Shown here in pieces: positions 1 to 9,795 of a stretch of DNA of 64,000 bases (the stretch's first letter is position 1; each line of letters begins with the position of its first letter). The notes under the pieces were generated by a model. It searched no databases. It had not been told where the DNA came from and saw nothing but the letters and a program-made list of their open reading frames with translations. A program made the translations under genes and the position numbers. Origin of the DNA: Thermosporothrix hazakensis (GTDB taxonomy: Bacteria > Chloroflexota > Ktedonobacteria > Ktedonobacterales > Ktedonobacteraceae); assembly GCF_003253565.1 (NCBI RefSeq), contig NZ_QKUF01000001.1, forward strand, positions 453,867 through 517,866. The letters run 5' to 3'.

Positions 1-426
1 TTCAGTTGGAGCAAGCGGGCTCTTAATTCGAGCCAGGGTCAGGTGAGGGGAAAACGGCCTTTTATCGATCTCAAAGCCACGCTGTTCCAATTCCCGGCTG
101 AGGACGCGGTGCAGGTGAAGCAGGGTTCCCGAGGGCTCATCAACACCCATCCAGACGACACGAGGCTGTCGCTGTGACCCAAAGGAGCCAAGACGTGAGA
201 GACGATAGGAGAACGGAGTTACCAGACTGGCCGCTTTTTCGGCGGCACTGATCGCCTCGGCAAGCTGTTCATCGCTCAACTCGCCAAGAAAGGCCAGTGT
301 CAGATGAATACCAGCAGGGTCAACCCAACGGATGCCGGGCAAGGCTTGCGCCACCTGCCCGATCACTTTCGAGAGGTGGCGCTGCTGTGCCTCATTCATT
401 TCAAGCGCAATAAATGTTCTGGTCAT
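1..426 (-). CDS. thpR: RNA 2',3'-cyclic phosphodiesterase (2H family), 3' part outside window
   Basis: Reads from the ATG at 426 to the window edge: 142 codons with no stop, so the C-terminus is missing. The protein begins [10 protein letters not shown] and carries both signature motifs of the 2H phosphoesterase (LigT/ThpR) family: HLTLAFLG near residue 41 and HLTLAR near residue 126. In this family the two HxTx motifs form the active site that opens 2',3'-cyclic phosphates on RNA ends. The ATG overlaps the TGA of the upstream ftsH (ATGA, 423-426), so the two are probably translationally coupled and share the ftsH promoter. The family call is firm; the physiological substrate in this organism is not known. 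Confidence 0.9.
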   Translation of the reverse strand, partial: MTRTFIALEMNEAQQRHLSKVIGQVAQALPGIRWVDPAGIHLTLAFLGELSDEQLAEAISAAEKAASLVTPFSYRLSRLGSFGSQRQPRVVWMGVDEPSGTLLHLHRVLSRELEQRGFEIDKRPFSPHLTLARIKSPLAPTE

Positions 427-2270
427 GCTGCAAACAACATCGCATCTAGCTCAGAGCCATCAATGGTCTCAACCCTGATAAGATGCTCTGAGATCTCAAC
501 TAACTTATCCTTACGTTCTCGCAGAATAGATAGCGCAGTCTCATAAGCCTGATCGACCAGTTTCGCGACTTCGGCATCAATCTTTGCAGCCATTTCCGGG
601 CTCAAGGTCGTTGACCCATCCGGCTCAACCCGCAAAGCGACTTTCCCCAGCGGGCTCATACCAAACTCGCAGACCATGCGGCGAGCGACATTCGTCACAT
701 ACTCAATATCCTGACTGGCTCCAGTCGTGACATCGCCGAAGATGATTTCCTCCGCGGCACGTCCGCCCATTGCACCGGCCATTTTCGCCAGCAACTCAGA
801 GCGGCGGAGCAGGTAACGATCTTCCGCGGGAGCTTGAACAGTGATACCAAGCGCCATACCACGAGCGATGGCCGAGACTTTCTGCACCGGATCAGCGCCG
901 GGCATTGAGCGCATCACAATCGCGTGTCCGACTTCGTGATAGGCAATGATAGCCTTCTCTTCCTCGGTAATCATGCGGCTCTTGCGCTCCGGCCCTGCCA
1001 TCACACGCAGGATTGCCTCTTCAAGATGCGTCTTCCGAATGGTACGCTCACCGGCCCGTGCTGCTAGCAGTGCAGCTTCATTGAGCAGATTGGCAAGATC
1101 GGCGCCGGAGAAACCGGCAGTCTGCCGCGCTAACTCTTCTAATTGTACATCTTTCGCAAGCGGTTTGTCTTTAGCATGCACTTCCAGAATGGCATGGCGT
1201 CCGCGAATGTCCGGCTTATCCAGCATCACGCGGCGATCAAAGCGGCCCGGGCGCAACAGTGCGGGGTCAAGCACATCAGGACGGTTCGTAGCAGCGATCA
1301 CAACCACGCTGGTATGCTTGTCAAAGCCGTCCATCTCTACCAGCAACTGGTTCAGAGTTTGCTCACGCTCATCATTTCCACCGGTACCGGAATTGGTACG
1401 CTGGCGACCAACGGCGTCGATCTCGTCAATAAAGACGATACAGGGTGCATTGGCTTTAGCCTCTTTAAATAGGTCACGCACGCGGGCAGCACCTACACCC
1501 ACAAACATCTCGACGAATTCTGAGCCGCTCACGCTATAGAACGGTACGCCTGCCTCACCGGCGACAGCACGTGAGATCAACGTCTTACCGGTTCCGGGGG
1601 CACCGACCAGCAGCACACCCTTTGGCGTTCGCGCGCCCATTTCCCGGAATCGCTCCGGGTACTTGAGGAACTCTACAATCTCCTGAAGCTCAATTTTCGC
1701 TTCATCAACCCCTGCCACATCCTTAAACAAGATAGAAGGGCGCGACTCGTTAAACCGTTTCGCCTTTGAGCGAGCAAATGGAGCCGCCTGGCTACCCATA
1801 CTACCTCGCCGCATAATAAAGAAAAGAGAACCTGCAACCAGCAGGAGAAGCACCACATTTACCACGCCCTGTACCCATTGAGTGTTCTGATTGTTCTCAA
1901 TGTTGACAGAAACGCCATTTTTGCGGAATGTATCGGTGACAGCCTGTCCATCCTCTTTGATCGAATGATACTCCTGACCATTCTTTGCGGTCACGGTAAT
2001 CTCATTACCGGCAATCGAGACCGACTTCAGTTGCCCCTTTTCCGCCATCGTCATCACGTCGCTGATCGGCTTGTCCTGAACGGAAGTCGTGCCAAAGGAG
2101 ATGCCGGCCAGACGAAGCCCTGCAAAGGCCAGGAGCGCGACCCCGACCACAATACAGGTAATCGCAAGGACCAGGCGCAATACGGTACTCTTTTTTCGTG
2201 TCGTCTTTTGTGTCGAATCCTGTGGATTCGTCTTTCTTGTTTCTTGATTCTTCTTTGGAGGCGTATTCAT
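423..2270 (-). CDS. ftsH: ATP-dependent zinc metalloprotease FtsH (first copy)
   Basis: 615 residues, within the usual FtsH range. Two membrane segments (about 28-50 and 131-153) flank an extracytoplasmic domain of about 80 residues. The AAA module follows, with Walker A GAPGTGKT (about 223-230), Walker [12 protein letters not shown] and the second region of homology. The protease domain has HEVGH (about 445-449), with the third zinc ligand expected in GASQD. FtsH degrades membrane proteins and some soluble regulators on the cytoplasmic face. It overlaps thpR by 4 bases downstream. The first ATG has only a distant AAGGG upstream, so the exact start is less sure. A second FtsH lies at 56657-58621; the two differ in the N-terminal half and in Walker A (GAPG here, GPPG there). 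Confidence 0.97.
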   Translation of the reverse strand: MNTPPKKNQETRKTNPQDSTQKTTRKKSTVLRLVLAITCIVVGVALLAFAGLRLAGISFGTTSVQDKPISDVMTMAEKGQLKSVSIAGNEITVTAKNGQEYHSIKEDGQAVTDTFRKNGVSVNIENNQNTQWVQGVVNVVLLLLVAGSLFFIMRRGSMGSQAAPFARSKAKRFNESRPSILFKDVAGVDEAKIELQEIVEFLKYPERFREMGARTPKGVLLVGAPGTGKTLISRAVAGEAGVPFYSVSGSEFVEMFVGVGAARVRDLFKEAKANAPCIVFIDEIDAVGRQRTNSGTGGNDEREQTLNQLLVEMDGFDKHTSVVVIAATNRPDVLDPALLRPGRFDRRVMLDKPDIRGRHAILEVHAKDKPLAKDVQLEELARQTAGFSGADLANLLNEAALLAARAGERTIRKTHLEEAILRVMAGPERKSRMITEEEKAIIAYHEVGHAIVMRSMPGADPVQKVSAIARGMALGITVQAPAEDRYLLRRSELLAKMAGAMGGRAAEEIIFGDVTTGASQDIEYVTNVARRMVCEFGMSPLGKVALRVEPDGSTTLSPEMAAKIDAEVAKLVDQAYETALSILRERKDKLVEISEHLIRVETIDGSELDAMLFAA

Positions 2271-2835
2271 GGAGTGCTGACAGACCCTTCTGTAATTCGT
2301 GTGGTACTGTTGTTACTGTTAAAAACCTGAAATGCTATTTCAGCGTATTTCTTTCTATTTCTCTTTGTCTCAAGCGAAGACTTGAGGCTAGTATATATGA
2401 TAAGAATCGTCTTAGCAAGATGAGAATTCACTGAGTGAGCTCATGCATATCCTGCCTCAAAGGAGGAAATACAGGCCTGTATTGCCACTTTGCCCACTAT
2501 CCAAAGCGGGTCAGATTGTCCCTTCTTACCATGTAAAACTATAGGAAATACCTCCTATTATCGCTCGAGCACCGCAGGAATGGCATGCGCTTGAATTCTC
2601 TGCATTTTTTCCGTACACTTATCACTATTCACAGCGCTCATCCACGATCCTTCAACCTGAAATCATGAGGCGCTACTTCTCTATTCGTCAAATTGAAAGC
2701 GAAGTTGAGATTGATAGTTGACAAAAAGCGCCTCTCTCAGGTTACAACTTTCGGGAGTTCACGACTCATCTAATCGTAGAGCAACTGCTACCTCTCTTTT
2801 CTGTACAGCGCAGAGATGCGCGAAAGGAGCAACGC
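2271..2835. other. Intergenic region between divergent ftsH and MFS genes
   Basis: 565 bases without a convincing gene. It holds the ftsH promoter (2390-2418), a perfect 16-base palindrome AATACAGGCCTGTATT (2468-2483), and a TTGACA at 2718-2723 facing the MFS gene without a good -10 partner (best is TTACAA at 2742-2747). Nothing else stands out. Confidence 0.5.
2390..2418 (-). promoter_or_regulatory. Promoter of ftsH/thpR
   Basis: On the minus strand there is a -35 TTGCTA (2413-2418), a 17-base spacer and a -10 TATACT (2390-2395). An inverted repeat CTCAAG-N6-CTTGAG (2369-2386) covers the predicted transcription start and could be an operator or a 5' leader hairpin. Confidence 0.6.
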
Positions 2836-4071
2836 ATGTTTCAAACTCCCAACCGCTGGATTATTGCTATTGCTGCATTCTGTATGCAACTGGCTCTGGG
2901 GGCCGTATACTCCTGGAGTGTCTTCCTCAAACCTGTCATCAATGTCTACAGAGTCAGCCAGCCAGCCGCAAACCTGACCTTCAGCATTGTTCTGCTTGCT
3001 CTCGGCATTACCGCAGGCTTTGGCGGCTATCTGAATAACCGCTTTGGTCCTCGCATCATCGCGACTGCCTCGGGGCTGCTCTATGGACTAGGGGTCTTTC
3101 TGGCAGGCTTTGTCTCGCCAAATCTCACGCTTCTGTATTTGACGTACGGCATTATAGGCGGGATCGGGCTTGGTCTGGGCTATATCGTCGCGCTGGCAAT
3201 GCTGATCAAGTGGTTCCCTGATCGGCGCGGCTTCATTACCGGGCTGGCCGTCGCGGGCTTTGGCGCGGGAGCAGCGTTGACCGGCCCAATCGCGGCAAAC
3301 CTGTTGCTCCCCGGTTATGGTCTGAACGTCACCTTCCGCATACTGGGCATCGCCTATTTTCTGATCGTCGTGCTTGCCGCGCAGTTCTACCAGACTGCCC
3401 CTGAAGGATACGCACCACCGGGCTGGACCCCTTCACCACAACAGCAGGCCAGCAGCGCTACCAGAGACTATACATTGGCCGAGGCGCTACGCTCACCACG
3501 CTGGTACCTCCTCTGGCTGATCCTCGCCCTGAACGTCACCGCAGGCGCCGCGCTGATCTCGGTTGCCTCCCCTCTAGCCGAAAAGTTTACTCATGTGCTA
3601 CCAGGTATCGCCTCAATCCTGGTGATCACAATCTCTATCTTTAACGGAGCCGGGCGACTCTTCTGGGGCTGGCTCTCCGACCTCATCGGGCGGCCAGGCG
3701 CGTTTCTCGCTATGTTCATCATTCAGATTTTTGCCTTTGCCCTGACACCCTTTATTGATAACTTTGTCTTGCTCTTTCTACCTGCCTCCATCATTGGCCT
3801 CTGCTACGGAGGTGGCTTCGGGACCATGCCCGCTTTTGCCGCTGACTTCTTCGGGGCCAGGAATTCGGGGACCATCTATGGCGTGATGCTCACGGCATGG
3901 AGTGCGGGAGGAATTATCGGCCCCTTGCTGATCGCCGCGATTGACTACAGGACCACGCTTTTCCTGTTGGCCGCCCTGATGCTGATCAGTTGTGCGTTGC
4001 CCCTGCTGGCTCGACTTCTGATCCAGAGAGAGGGGGAAAAAGCCACGCCTTCTGCTGGAGCTTCATCGTAG
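2836..4071 (+). CDS. MFS transporter, oxalate/formate antiporter (OFA) family
   Basis: 411 residues with about 12 hydrophobic segments spread over the whole length, as expected for a major facilitator. The opening stretch QLALGAVYSWSVF is typical of the OFA family, whose best-known member is the oxalate:formate antiporter OxlT of Oxalobacter. The start has a good ribosome site (GAAAGGAGC, 7 bases before the ATG). It lies 186 bases upstream of a formate dehydrogenase operon on the same strand, which fits a role in formate or oxalate transport. OFA members also carry other monocarboxylates, so the substrate is inference from context. Confidence 0.85.
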   Translation: MFQTPNRWIIAIAAFCMQLALGAVYSWSVFLKPVINVYRVSQPAANLTFSIVLLALGITAGFGGYLNNRFGPRIIATASGLLYGLGVFLAGFVSPNLTLLYLTYGIIGGIGLGLGYIVALAMLIKWFPDRRGFITGLAVAGFGAGAALTGPIAANLLLPGYGLNVTFRILGIAYFLIVVLAAQFYQTAPEGYAPPGWTPSPQQQASSATRDYTLAEALRSPRWYLLWLILALNVTAGAALISVASPLAEKFTHVLPGIASILVITISIFNGAGRLFWGWLSDLIGRPGAFLAMFIIQIFAFALTPFIDNFVLLFLPASIIGLCYGGGFGTMPAFAADFFGARNSGTIYGVMLTAWSAGGIIGPLLIAAIDYRTTLFLLAALMLISCALPLLARLLIQREGEKATPSAGASS

Positions 4072-4084
4072 TCTCAGGCGGCAG

Positions 4085-4093
4085 TGCTATAAT
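4085..4093 (+). promoter_or_regulatory. Extended -10 promoter element upstream of formate dehydrogenase
   Basis: TGCTATAAT (TG at 4085-4086, hexamer 4088-4093), 165 bases before the formate dehydrogenase start, with no recognisable -35 at 16-18 bases. The identical nonamer occurs at 12911 and 56541, each time upstream of a gene. Confidence 0.45.
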
Positions 4094-4257
4094 AACAACA
4101 TTCAAAGCAGCGAGAAGCTATACACCTTTTTTCTTCAGCTTGCCAGTGGCGGGGTTGATATCGCTCAGGTTACGCAAGCGAGGCTTATAGTTTGCACGCG
4201 CCCCTCCCTGCACCAGGCCATAAAAAAAGGAAACAGACAATAAAGGGATATTGAGCT

Positions 4258-7200
4258 ATGAAAGAACGCACACCATCACTACCAAAGACGGTACACAGTG
4301 TGCTCACGAACCTGCTTCAGATCGGTTCGCGCACACAGCCCTTTAGCCGCGAAAGCATTGAGAAGGCTCCACGCATTCGTGATGCCAGAGTCGTTCATAG
4401 CGTGTGCCCCTACTGCGCCGTCGGCTGTAGCCTGAATGTCTATGTCAAGGACGGCAAAGTTCTTGATATCGAGGGCAACCCTGATAGCCCGATCAATCAT
4501 GGCACCCTCTGCCCAAAAGGCTCGGCCACATTTCAATATACCGTCAACCCAAGCCGCCTGACGAAAGTTCTCTATCGTGCGCCCTATAGCGATCACTGGG
4601 AAGAGGTCTCGTTAGAATGGGCAATGGAGCAGATAGCGCAGCGCGTCAAGAAGGCGCGGGATGAGACATTTGTCCAGCGCCTCGATGATGGACGCATTGT
4701 TAATCACACGCAGGGGATAGCCTCGCTTGGTGGTGCTACTCTGGATGTGGAAGAAAACTATCTGATGAAAAAGCTCTTCTCGGGCGGCCTGGGAATGGTC
4801 TCGATTGAGAACCAGGCCCGTATATGACACAGCTCAACTGTACCCGGTCTGGGTACTACATATGGTCGTGGCGGTGCTACGACATTTCCACAGGATCTGG
4901 TGAACAGTGACTGTATCATCATCATGGGGAGCAATATGGCGGAAGCGCACCCTATCGCCTTTGCCAACGTAGTCAAAGCGAAGGAGCGGGGTGCACAGGT
5001 GATTCATATCGATCCGCATTACTCGCGCACCTCGGCCCTGGCGAATCTCTATATCCCGACCCGGGCAGGAAGCGATATCGTCTTCCTGGGCGCGATTATC
5101 CGCTATCTGCTTGAACACAACGCCTACTTCCATGATTACGTGGTGCACTATACCAATGCACCGATGCTGATTCGAGAGGAGTTCCAGGATACCGAAGATC
5201 TCAATGGCGTCTTTTCCGGCTACGACCCGGAGACGGGCACTTACGCCGATATGAGTAGCTGGGACTATGAGCGCGACGAGTACGGGAAGCCGCGCCGCGA
5301 CCCAACCTTGCAACATCCGCGCTGTGTCTTCCAGATTCTGCGGCGGCATTACGCTCGCTACACGCCAGAAATGGTAGAGCAGGTCTGCGGCGTCTCTCGT
5401 GAACAGTGGATGCAGGTTGTCCGAGCGCTGGTTGAGAACTCAGGACGCGAACGCACCTCGGCCTTCTGCTATGCCGTCGGCTGGACACAGCAATCAAAGG
5501 GCGTGCAGATTATCCGCTGCGCTGCGATGCTGCAATTGCTGCTTGGCAATATCGGACGACCGGGCGGCGGCGTGATGGCGCTACGTGGTCATGCCTCCAT
5601 TCAGGGCTCAACCGATGTGCCGACGCTCTATGATCTGCTGGCAGGCTATATGCCACAGCCAAGCGCCTTGATAGAAGAGCGCCCATCACGCGAGGCGGAT
5701 AAGTCGGTGACCCACTGGGAGGGCAAGCACGCGCTGGTTCCCTCACAGCAGTCGCTTGAGGAATATATAGAGACCTCTGGCCTGAAAACCGGCTGGTGGT
5801 CGCACTTCCCGGCCTATATCAAGAGCCTGCTCAAAGCCTGGTATGGCGAAGCGGTTCACACCGACGACGAGTTCGGCTATCACTGGATTCCCAAGATTAC
5901 CGGAGACCACTCGCACCTTGTCACCAGCTATGCCATGCTGGACGGCAAAGTAAAGGGCTACTTCTTGCTCGGTCAGAATCCGGCTGCGGGCAGCACAAAC
6001 GCGCAGATGCAGCGTAAAGCCCTGGAGCAGCTTGATTGGATGGTTGTGCGCGATCTCTATGAGGTCGAATCGGCCGCCTTCTGGTACAAAGGCCCCGAAC
6101 CAGTCGATCCCAAAACGATCAAGACCGAGGTCTTCCTGATGCCAGCCGCGGCCTCCACTGAGAAAGAAGGCTCCTTTACCAACACGCAACGCCTGCTACA
6201 ATGGCGCGATAAAGCGATTGACCCACCCGGCGACGCCCGCTCGGACCTCTGGTTTATCTATCACCTGGGGCTCCGGTTAAAACGGCTCTACGCTGAAAGC
6301 ACCGATCCCAAAGATCGCCCGATTCAGGAATTGACCTGGGACTATGAGCGCACTGAGCCAGAGCCCGGTTCACGCATTCTGGATGAGCCAGACGCCGAGC
6401 TTGTGCTGAAAGAGATCAATGGCTATTACGTCTATCAATCGGAGGACCGTAAACAGGTCTACAACCTGCACAATGCGCCCCATGTGCCGGGCTTCACGGC
6501 CTTGAAAGATGACGGGAGTACGGCATGTGGCTCCTGGATCTATAGCGGCGTCTATCCTGAGCCCGGCAAGAATCTCGCGGCCTCGCGCATCCCGGACGGA
6601 CGGACCAACCTGCAATGGGGCTTCGCATGGCCCGCAAACCGGCGTATTCTCTATAACCGCGCCTCCGCCGACCCGGAAGGGAAGCCCTGGTCCGAGCGGA
6701 AAAAGTACATCTGGTGGGACGAGCAACAACAAAAATGGACGGGATACGATATACCTGACTTCCCGCTCAACAAGCGCCCGGATTATATCCCGGCACCAGA
6801 CGCAACCGGTATGGATGCGATCGCGGGAAGTGATCCCTTCATTATGAAACCGGACGGACGCGGCTGGCTCTTTGTGCCTCGCGGCCTGAAAGATGGTCCG
6901 CTGCCAACACATTACGAGGCGGCAGAATCACCGGTCCATAACGCGCTGTACAAGCAAGAGAGCAACCCGACGGCGAAGTACTTCCGCAATCGGAAAGATA
7001 ACCCACTGGCTTTGATTGGTGATGAGCGCTTCCCGATTGTGGTCACAACCTACCGTCTGACCGAGCACCATGTCAGTGGCCCTATGACGCGCTGGCTTCC
7101 CTGGCTGAACGCGCTACAGCCGGAACTGTTTGCCGAACTCAGCCCGGAGCTGGCTGCCGAGCGCCAGATCAAGCATGGAGACTGGCTTGTCGTCAGTACA

Positions 7201-7440
7201 GCACGAGGCGAAATCGAGGCACGAGCACTCGTGACACAGCGAATGCGCCCACTTCAGGTACGAGGCCGAACCATTCATCAAATTGGTCTGCCGTTCCATT
7301 GGGGCTTTCAGGGAAAAAGCACCGGCTCAATCACCAATGATCTGACACATATGGTGCTGGAACCCAATGTGAGCATTGAAGAGGCAAAGGCATTCACCTG
7401 TAACATCCGTCCGGGTCGCCTCCACGAAGGAGGGAAATAA
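4258..7440 (+). CDS. fdhA: Formate dehydrogenase catalytic subunit, selenocysteine-containing
   Basis: One gene of 1060 residues interrupted by an in-frame TGA at 4825-4827 that is read as selenocysteine (residue 190). The reading frame is the same on both sides, and the context NQAR-I-Sec-HSS matches NQARV-Sec-H of E. coli FdnG, where Sec and the next His bind and act at molybdenum. Cys50, Cys53, Cys57 and Cys85 bind a [4Fe-4S] cluster, and the rest is the Mo/W-bis-MGD fold up to the C-terminal molydopterin-binding domain. It oxidises formate to CO2. No twin-arginine signal is present: an in-frame TGA at 4252-4254 lies just before the ATG, so none could be added upstream. This suggests a cytoplasmic enzyme, unlike FdnG. 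The ferredoxin subunit gene overlaps by TAATG. Gene prediction would split this into two ORFs. Confidence 0.95.
4828..4860 (+). promoter_or_regulatory. Bacterial SECIS element of formate dehydrogenase
   Basis: Directly after the UGA a hairpin forms from GTACCC (4840-4845) and GGGTAC (4851-4856) around the loop GGTCT (4846-4850). The GGUCU loop lies 19-23 bases after the UGA, the same sequence and distance as I recall for the E. coli fdhF SECIS, which the SelB elongation factor binds. The hairpin is inside the coding region, as always in bacteria. Confidence 0.9.
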
Positions 7441-8399
7441 TGTTGCGAGAACATGATACACGGTTCAACTTGCTCAACGTTCTGGCTCCTCTGGGCAAGG
7501 AGGAGCCACCACCGCCACAACCGAAAATGGGCTTCTTTACCGATACCAGCGTCTGTATTGGCTGTAAGGCCTGTGAGGTAGCCTGTCGCCAGTGGAACCA
7601 ACTTCCAGCTCCAGAACCGGTCTGGAGCGGTTCCAGCTACGACAATACGCGCCATCTCAGCGCCCGCACCTGGCGGCATGTGCAGTTCGTTGAACGTATC
7701 GATCATGGGAGAGGGAAACCGCTTCCTGTACTGCCGCTGTTCGAGGATCGCGTTGCGGAGGCCAGAGAGAACGGCACCATCCCGGAGACGCCGCCCGGAA
7801 CGGCTCTGCCCTTCTTCAATAGCGAGCGCTGGCTGATGCATAGTGATGTGTGTAAGCACTGTGCTAACGCGCCCTGTCACGAGGCCTGCCCCACCGGGGC
7901 AATTATTCGCACCGAATATGATACCGTCTATGTGCAGCAGGATATCTGTAACGGTTGCGGCTATTGTGTAGTTGCCTGCCCCTTCGGCGTTATCGCCCGA
8001 GACGAGAGCGGAGACTATACAGCCCACAAGTGCACCCTATGCTATGATCGGCTGAAAGACGGGTTAGAGCCTGCCTGCGCCAAAGCCTGCCCGACCGATT
8101 CGATCACCTTCGGTGAGGTTGAGCAGCTCAAGCAAAAAGCACGGGAACGGCTCGGCATCTTGCATGAGCGTGGTGTTCCAGAAGCACGGCTCTATGGGGT
8201 AGATGATCAGATTCTGGATGGTGGCCTGAACTCGTTTTTCCTGCTTCTGGAAGAGCCCGAGGTGTATAACCTGCCTCGAAACCCACAGCGCCCGGCCAAT
8301 AACGTTATCCCGGCCTCGCTCTGGTCAATCATTGGGGCGCTGCTGCTTGGCGTACTTGGAGCGCTCTTTTTCAGGGAAAAGAAGGGGGGAGACGATTAA
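7440..8399 (+). CDS. fdhB: Formate dehydrogenase iron-sulfur subunit (four [4Fe-4S] clusters)
   Basis: 319 residues. Four ferredoxin-type cysteine groups can be read in order: CIGCKACEVAC (from about residue 39), CKHCANAPCHEACP (about 139), CNGCGYCVVACP (about 170) and CTLCYDR...CAKACP (about 198-217). This is the pattern of FdnH/HybA-type electron-transfer subunits that pass electrons from the molybdenum subunit to the membrane. A single hydrophobic segment at about 289-312 anchors the C-terminus, as in FdnH. The insert between the first two groups is longer than in short ferredoxins. The ATG overlaps the stop of fdhA (TAATG), and the NrfD-like gene starts 3 bases after its stop: a tight operon. 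Confidence 0.93.
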   Translation: MLREHDTRFNLLNVLAPLGKEEPPPPQPKMGFFTDTSVCIGCKACEVACRQWNQLPAPEPVWSGSSYDNTRHLSARTWRHVQFVERIDHGRGKPLPVLPLFEDRVAEARENGTIPETPPGTALPFFNSERWLMHSDVCKHCANAPCHEACPTGAIIRTEYDTVYVQQDICNGCGYCVVACPFGVIARDESGDYTAHKCTLCYDRLKDGLEPACAKACPTDSITFGEVEQLKQKARERLGILHERGVPEARLYGVDDQILDGGLNSFFLLLEEPEVYNLPRNPQRPANNVIPASLWSIIGALLLGVLGALFFREKKGGDD

Positions 8400-8402
8400 A
8401 CC

Positions 8403-9551
8403 ATGCACTTTCAACTGAGACCGTTCTATGAGCACCTCATCTCAAAAGGCTTACCCTGGAACACAACCATTATCGAGCGCCCGAGTGATAGACTCGCCGA
8501 GACGTTGACAACATATAGCGAAACCGAGAAGAGCCTGTTTGAGCGGCTGGCAGCCTTCACGACTGACTATACACCAGATCCTGAACGAGAGCGCCAGGAG
8601 CCAAGCTACTACGAGTACCCAGTGCTCAAGGAACCGCTCTGGCGCCGGGAAATCGTATGGTACTTCTTCTTTGGCGGGCTGGCTGCTGGCTGCTACGTGA
8701 TTGCAAGTCTCGCCTCATTGTTTGGTTCAAAAGAGGATCGGGAAGTTGTCCGAACGGGCTATTATCTCTCGCTGCTGGCGCTCCTGCCCTGTCCACTGCT
8801 ACTTATCGCAGATCTGGGTCGCCCGGAACGCTTCCTTCAAATGCTGCGCATGTTCAAAGTGAAGTCACCTATGTCTATGGGTGTCTGGGGGTTGATGGGC
8901 TTCTCATTCTTCAGCGGCATCACGGCCATGATTCAGGCGGCACGTGATGGCATCCTGGGGAAATGGTGGGGGGAGCGTCTGCTTGCCTCATTGCCACAAA
9001 AACTCATCGCGCTGCCCGGGACGCTTTTTGGCTTCTTCCTGGGAAGCTATACCGGTGTACTGCTCACCGCGACCAGCGTTCCGCTCTGGTCACGCAGTAA
9101 GCGTCTTGGCGCGATCTTTCTCACTTCCGCCATCTCCACCAGTAGCGCGCTCATCACGCTGATGCTGCGTCTGCTCGGAGCGCCGACAAAAGTCCTACAT
9201 AAGCTCGAAAAGCTGGAATGGGCAGCACTGATGATCGAGATAGCTGACATTCTCAGCTATCTTCGCGCTTCCGGTCGTGCCGCTCGCCCGCTGGTGGGCA
9301 CAGGCCCCGGCGAACATGGACGCACCTTCTGGCGTTTCCAGTTTGGCACCGGACTTGTGCTCCCCTGGGTGCTTCAAACCTGCTCCCTGTTAAAAAGAAG
9401 GAAGCAGCCCCAAAAACCGGGCACACCGGGTGGAGTCCTGATCTCGCTTCTGGTGCTGATCGGTGGCTATTTCCTGCGCCGCACCATCGTGGAAGCAGGT
9501 CACACGTCCAGTCGGGACGCCCGTACCACACTCTGGAACGCAAAGCGCTAA
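8403..9551 (+). CDS. NrfD/PsrC-type membrane subunit of formate dehydrogenase
   Basis: 382 residues with about eight membrane segments from residue 80 to the end, preceded by a soluble N-terminal stretch of about 75 residues. The region PLWRREIVWYFFFGGLAAG and the following DLGRPERF are typical of NrfD/PsrC quinone-reactive subunits. These carry no haem; they take electrons from a four-cluster ferredoxin subunit and reduce (or oxidise) quinone in the membrane. It replaces the cytochrome b subunit (FdnI) of the E. coli enzyme. It is the last gene of the operon, followed by a strong terminator. Confidence 0.88.
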   Translation: MHFQLRPFYEHLISKGLPWNTTIIERPSDRLAETLTTYSETEKSLFERLAAFTTDYTPDPERERQEPSYYEYPVLKEPLWRREIVWYFFFGGLAAGCYVIASLASLFGSKEDREVVRTGYYLSLLALLPCPLLLIADLGRPERFLQMLRMFKVKSPMSMGVWGLMGFSFFSGITAMIQAARDGILGKWWGERLLASLPQKLIALPGTLFGFFLGSYTGVLLTATSVPLWSRSKRLGAIFLTSAISTSSALITLMLRLLGAPTKVLHKLEKLEWAALMIEIADILSYLRASGRAARPLVGTGPGEHGRTFWRFQFGTGLVLPWVLQTCSLLKRRKQPQKPGTPGGVLISLLVLIGGYFLRRTIVEAGHTSSRDARTTLWNAKR

Positions 9552-9556
9552 GCGCA

Positions 9557-9590
9557 CGGGAGTCGGGATCTTCCGGCTCCCGCTCTTTTT
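9557..9590 (+). terminator. Rho-independent terminator of the formate dehydrogenase operon
   Basis: Stem CGGGAGTCGG (9557-9566) with CCGGCTCCCG (9573-9582), loop GATCTT, then CTCTTTTT. Ten base pairs including one G-T pair; it begins 5 bases after the stop codon. Confidence 0.9.
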
Positions 9591-9795
9591 CTCCTTCTAT
9601 TCCCCTGGACAACGAAAATTAATAGAACACCTGTTTGCAGAGAAGCGTGAGCTATCTTGGCACAGAACAGACAGCATTCCTCTCTTGATACCGGTTAGTT
9701 CAACTTTTCTTACCCTGTTTCGTAACTAATACGAGAAAAGGAAGATTCCTCGGCAGCAATAGCTGTAGTGAGAGAAAGGAACTAATTGAAATTTC

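Noticed and set aside
2718..2747. TTGACA with TTACAA at 18 bases as an MFS promoter
   Set aside because: The -10 is a poor match, so a promoter cannot be supported from sequence alone.
4812..4900. Frameshift or nonsense mutation splitting the formate dehydrogenase gene
   Set aside because: Same reading frame on both sides, TGA exactly at the Sec position, and a SECIS hairpin downstream.
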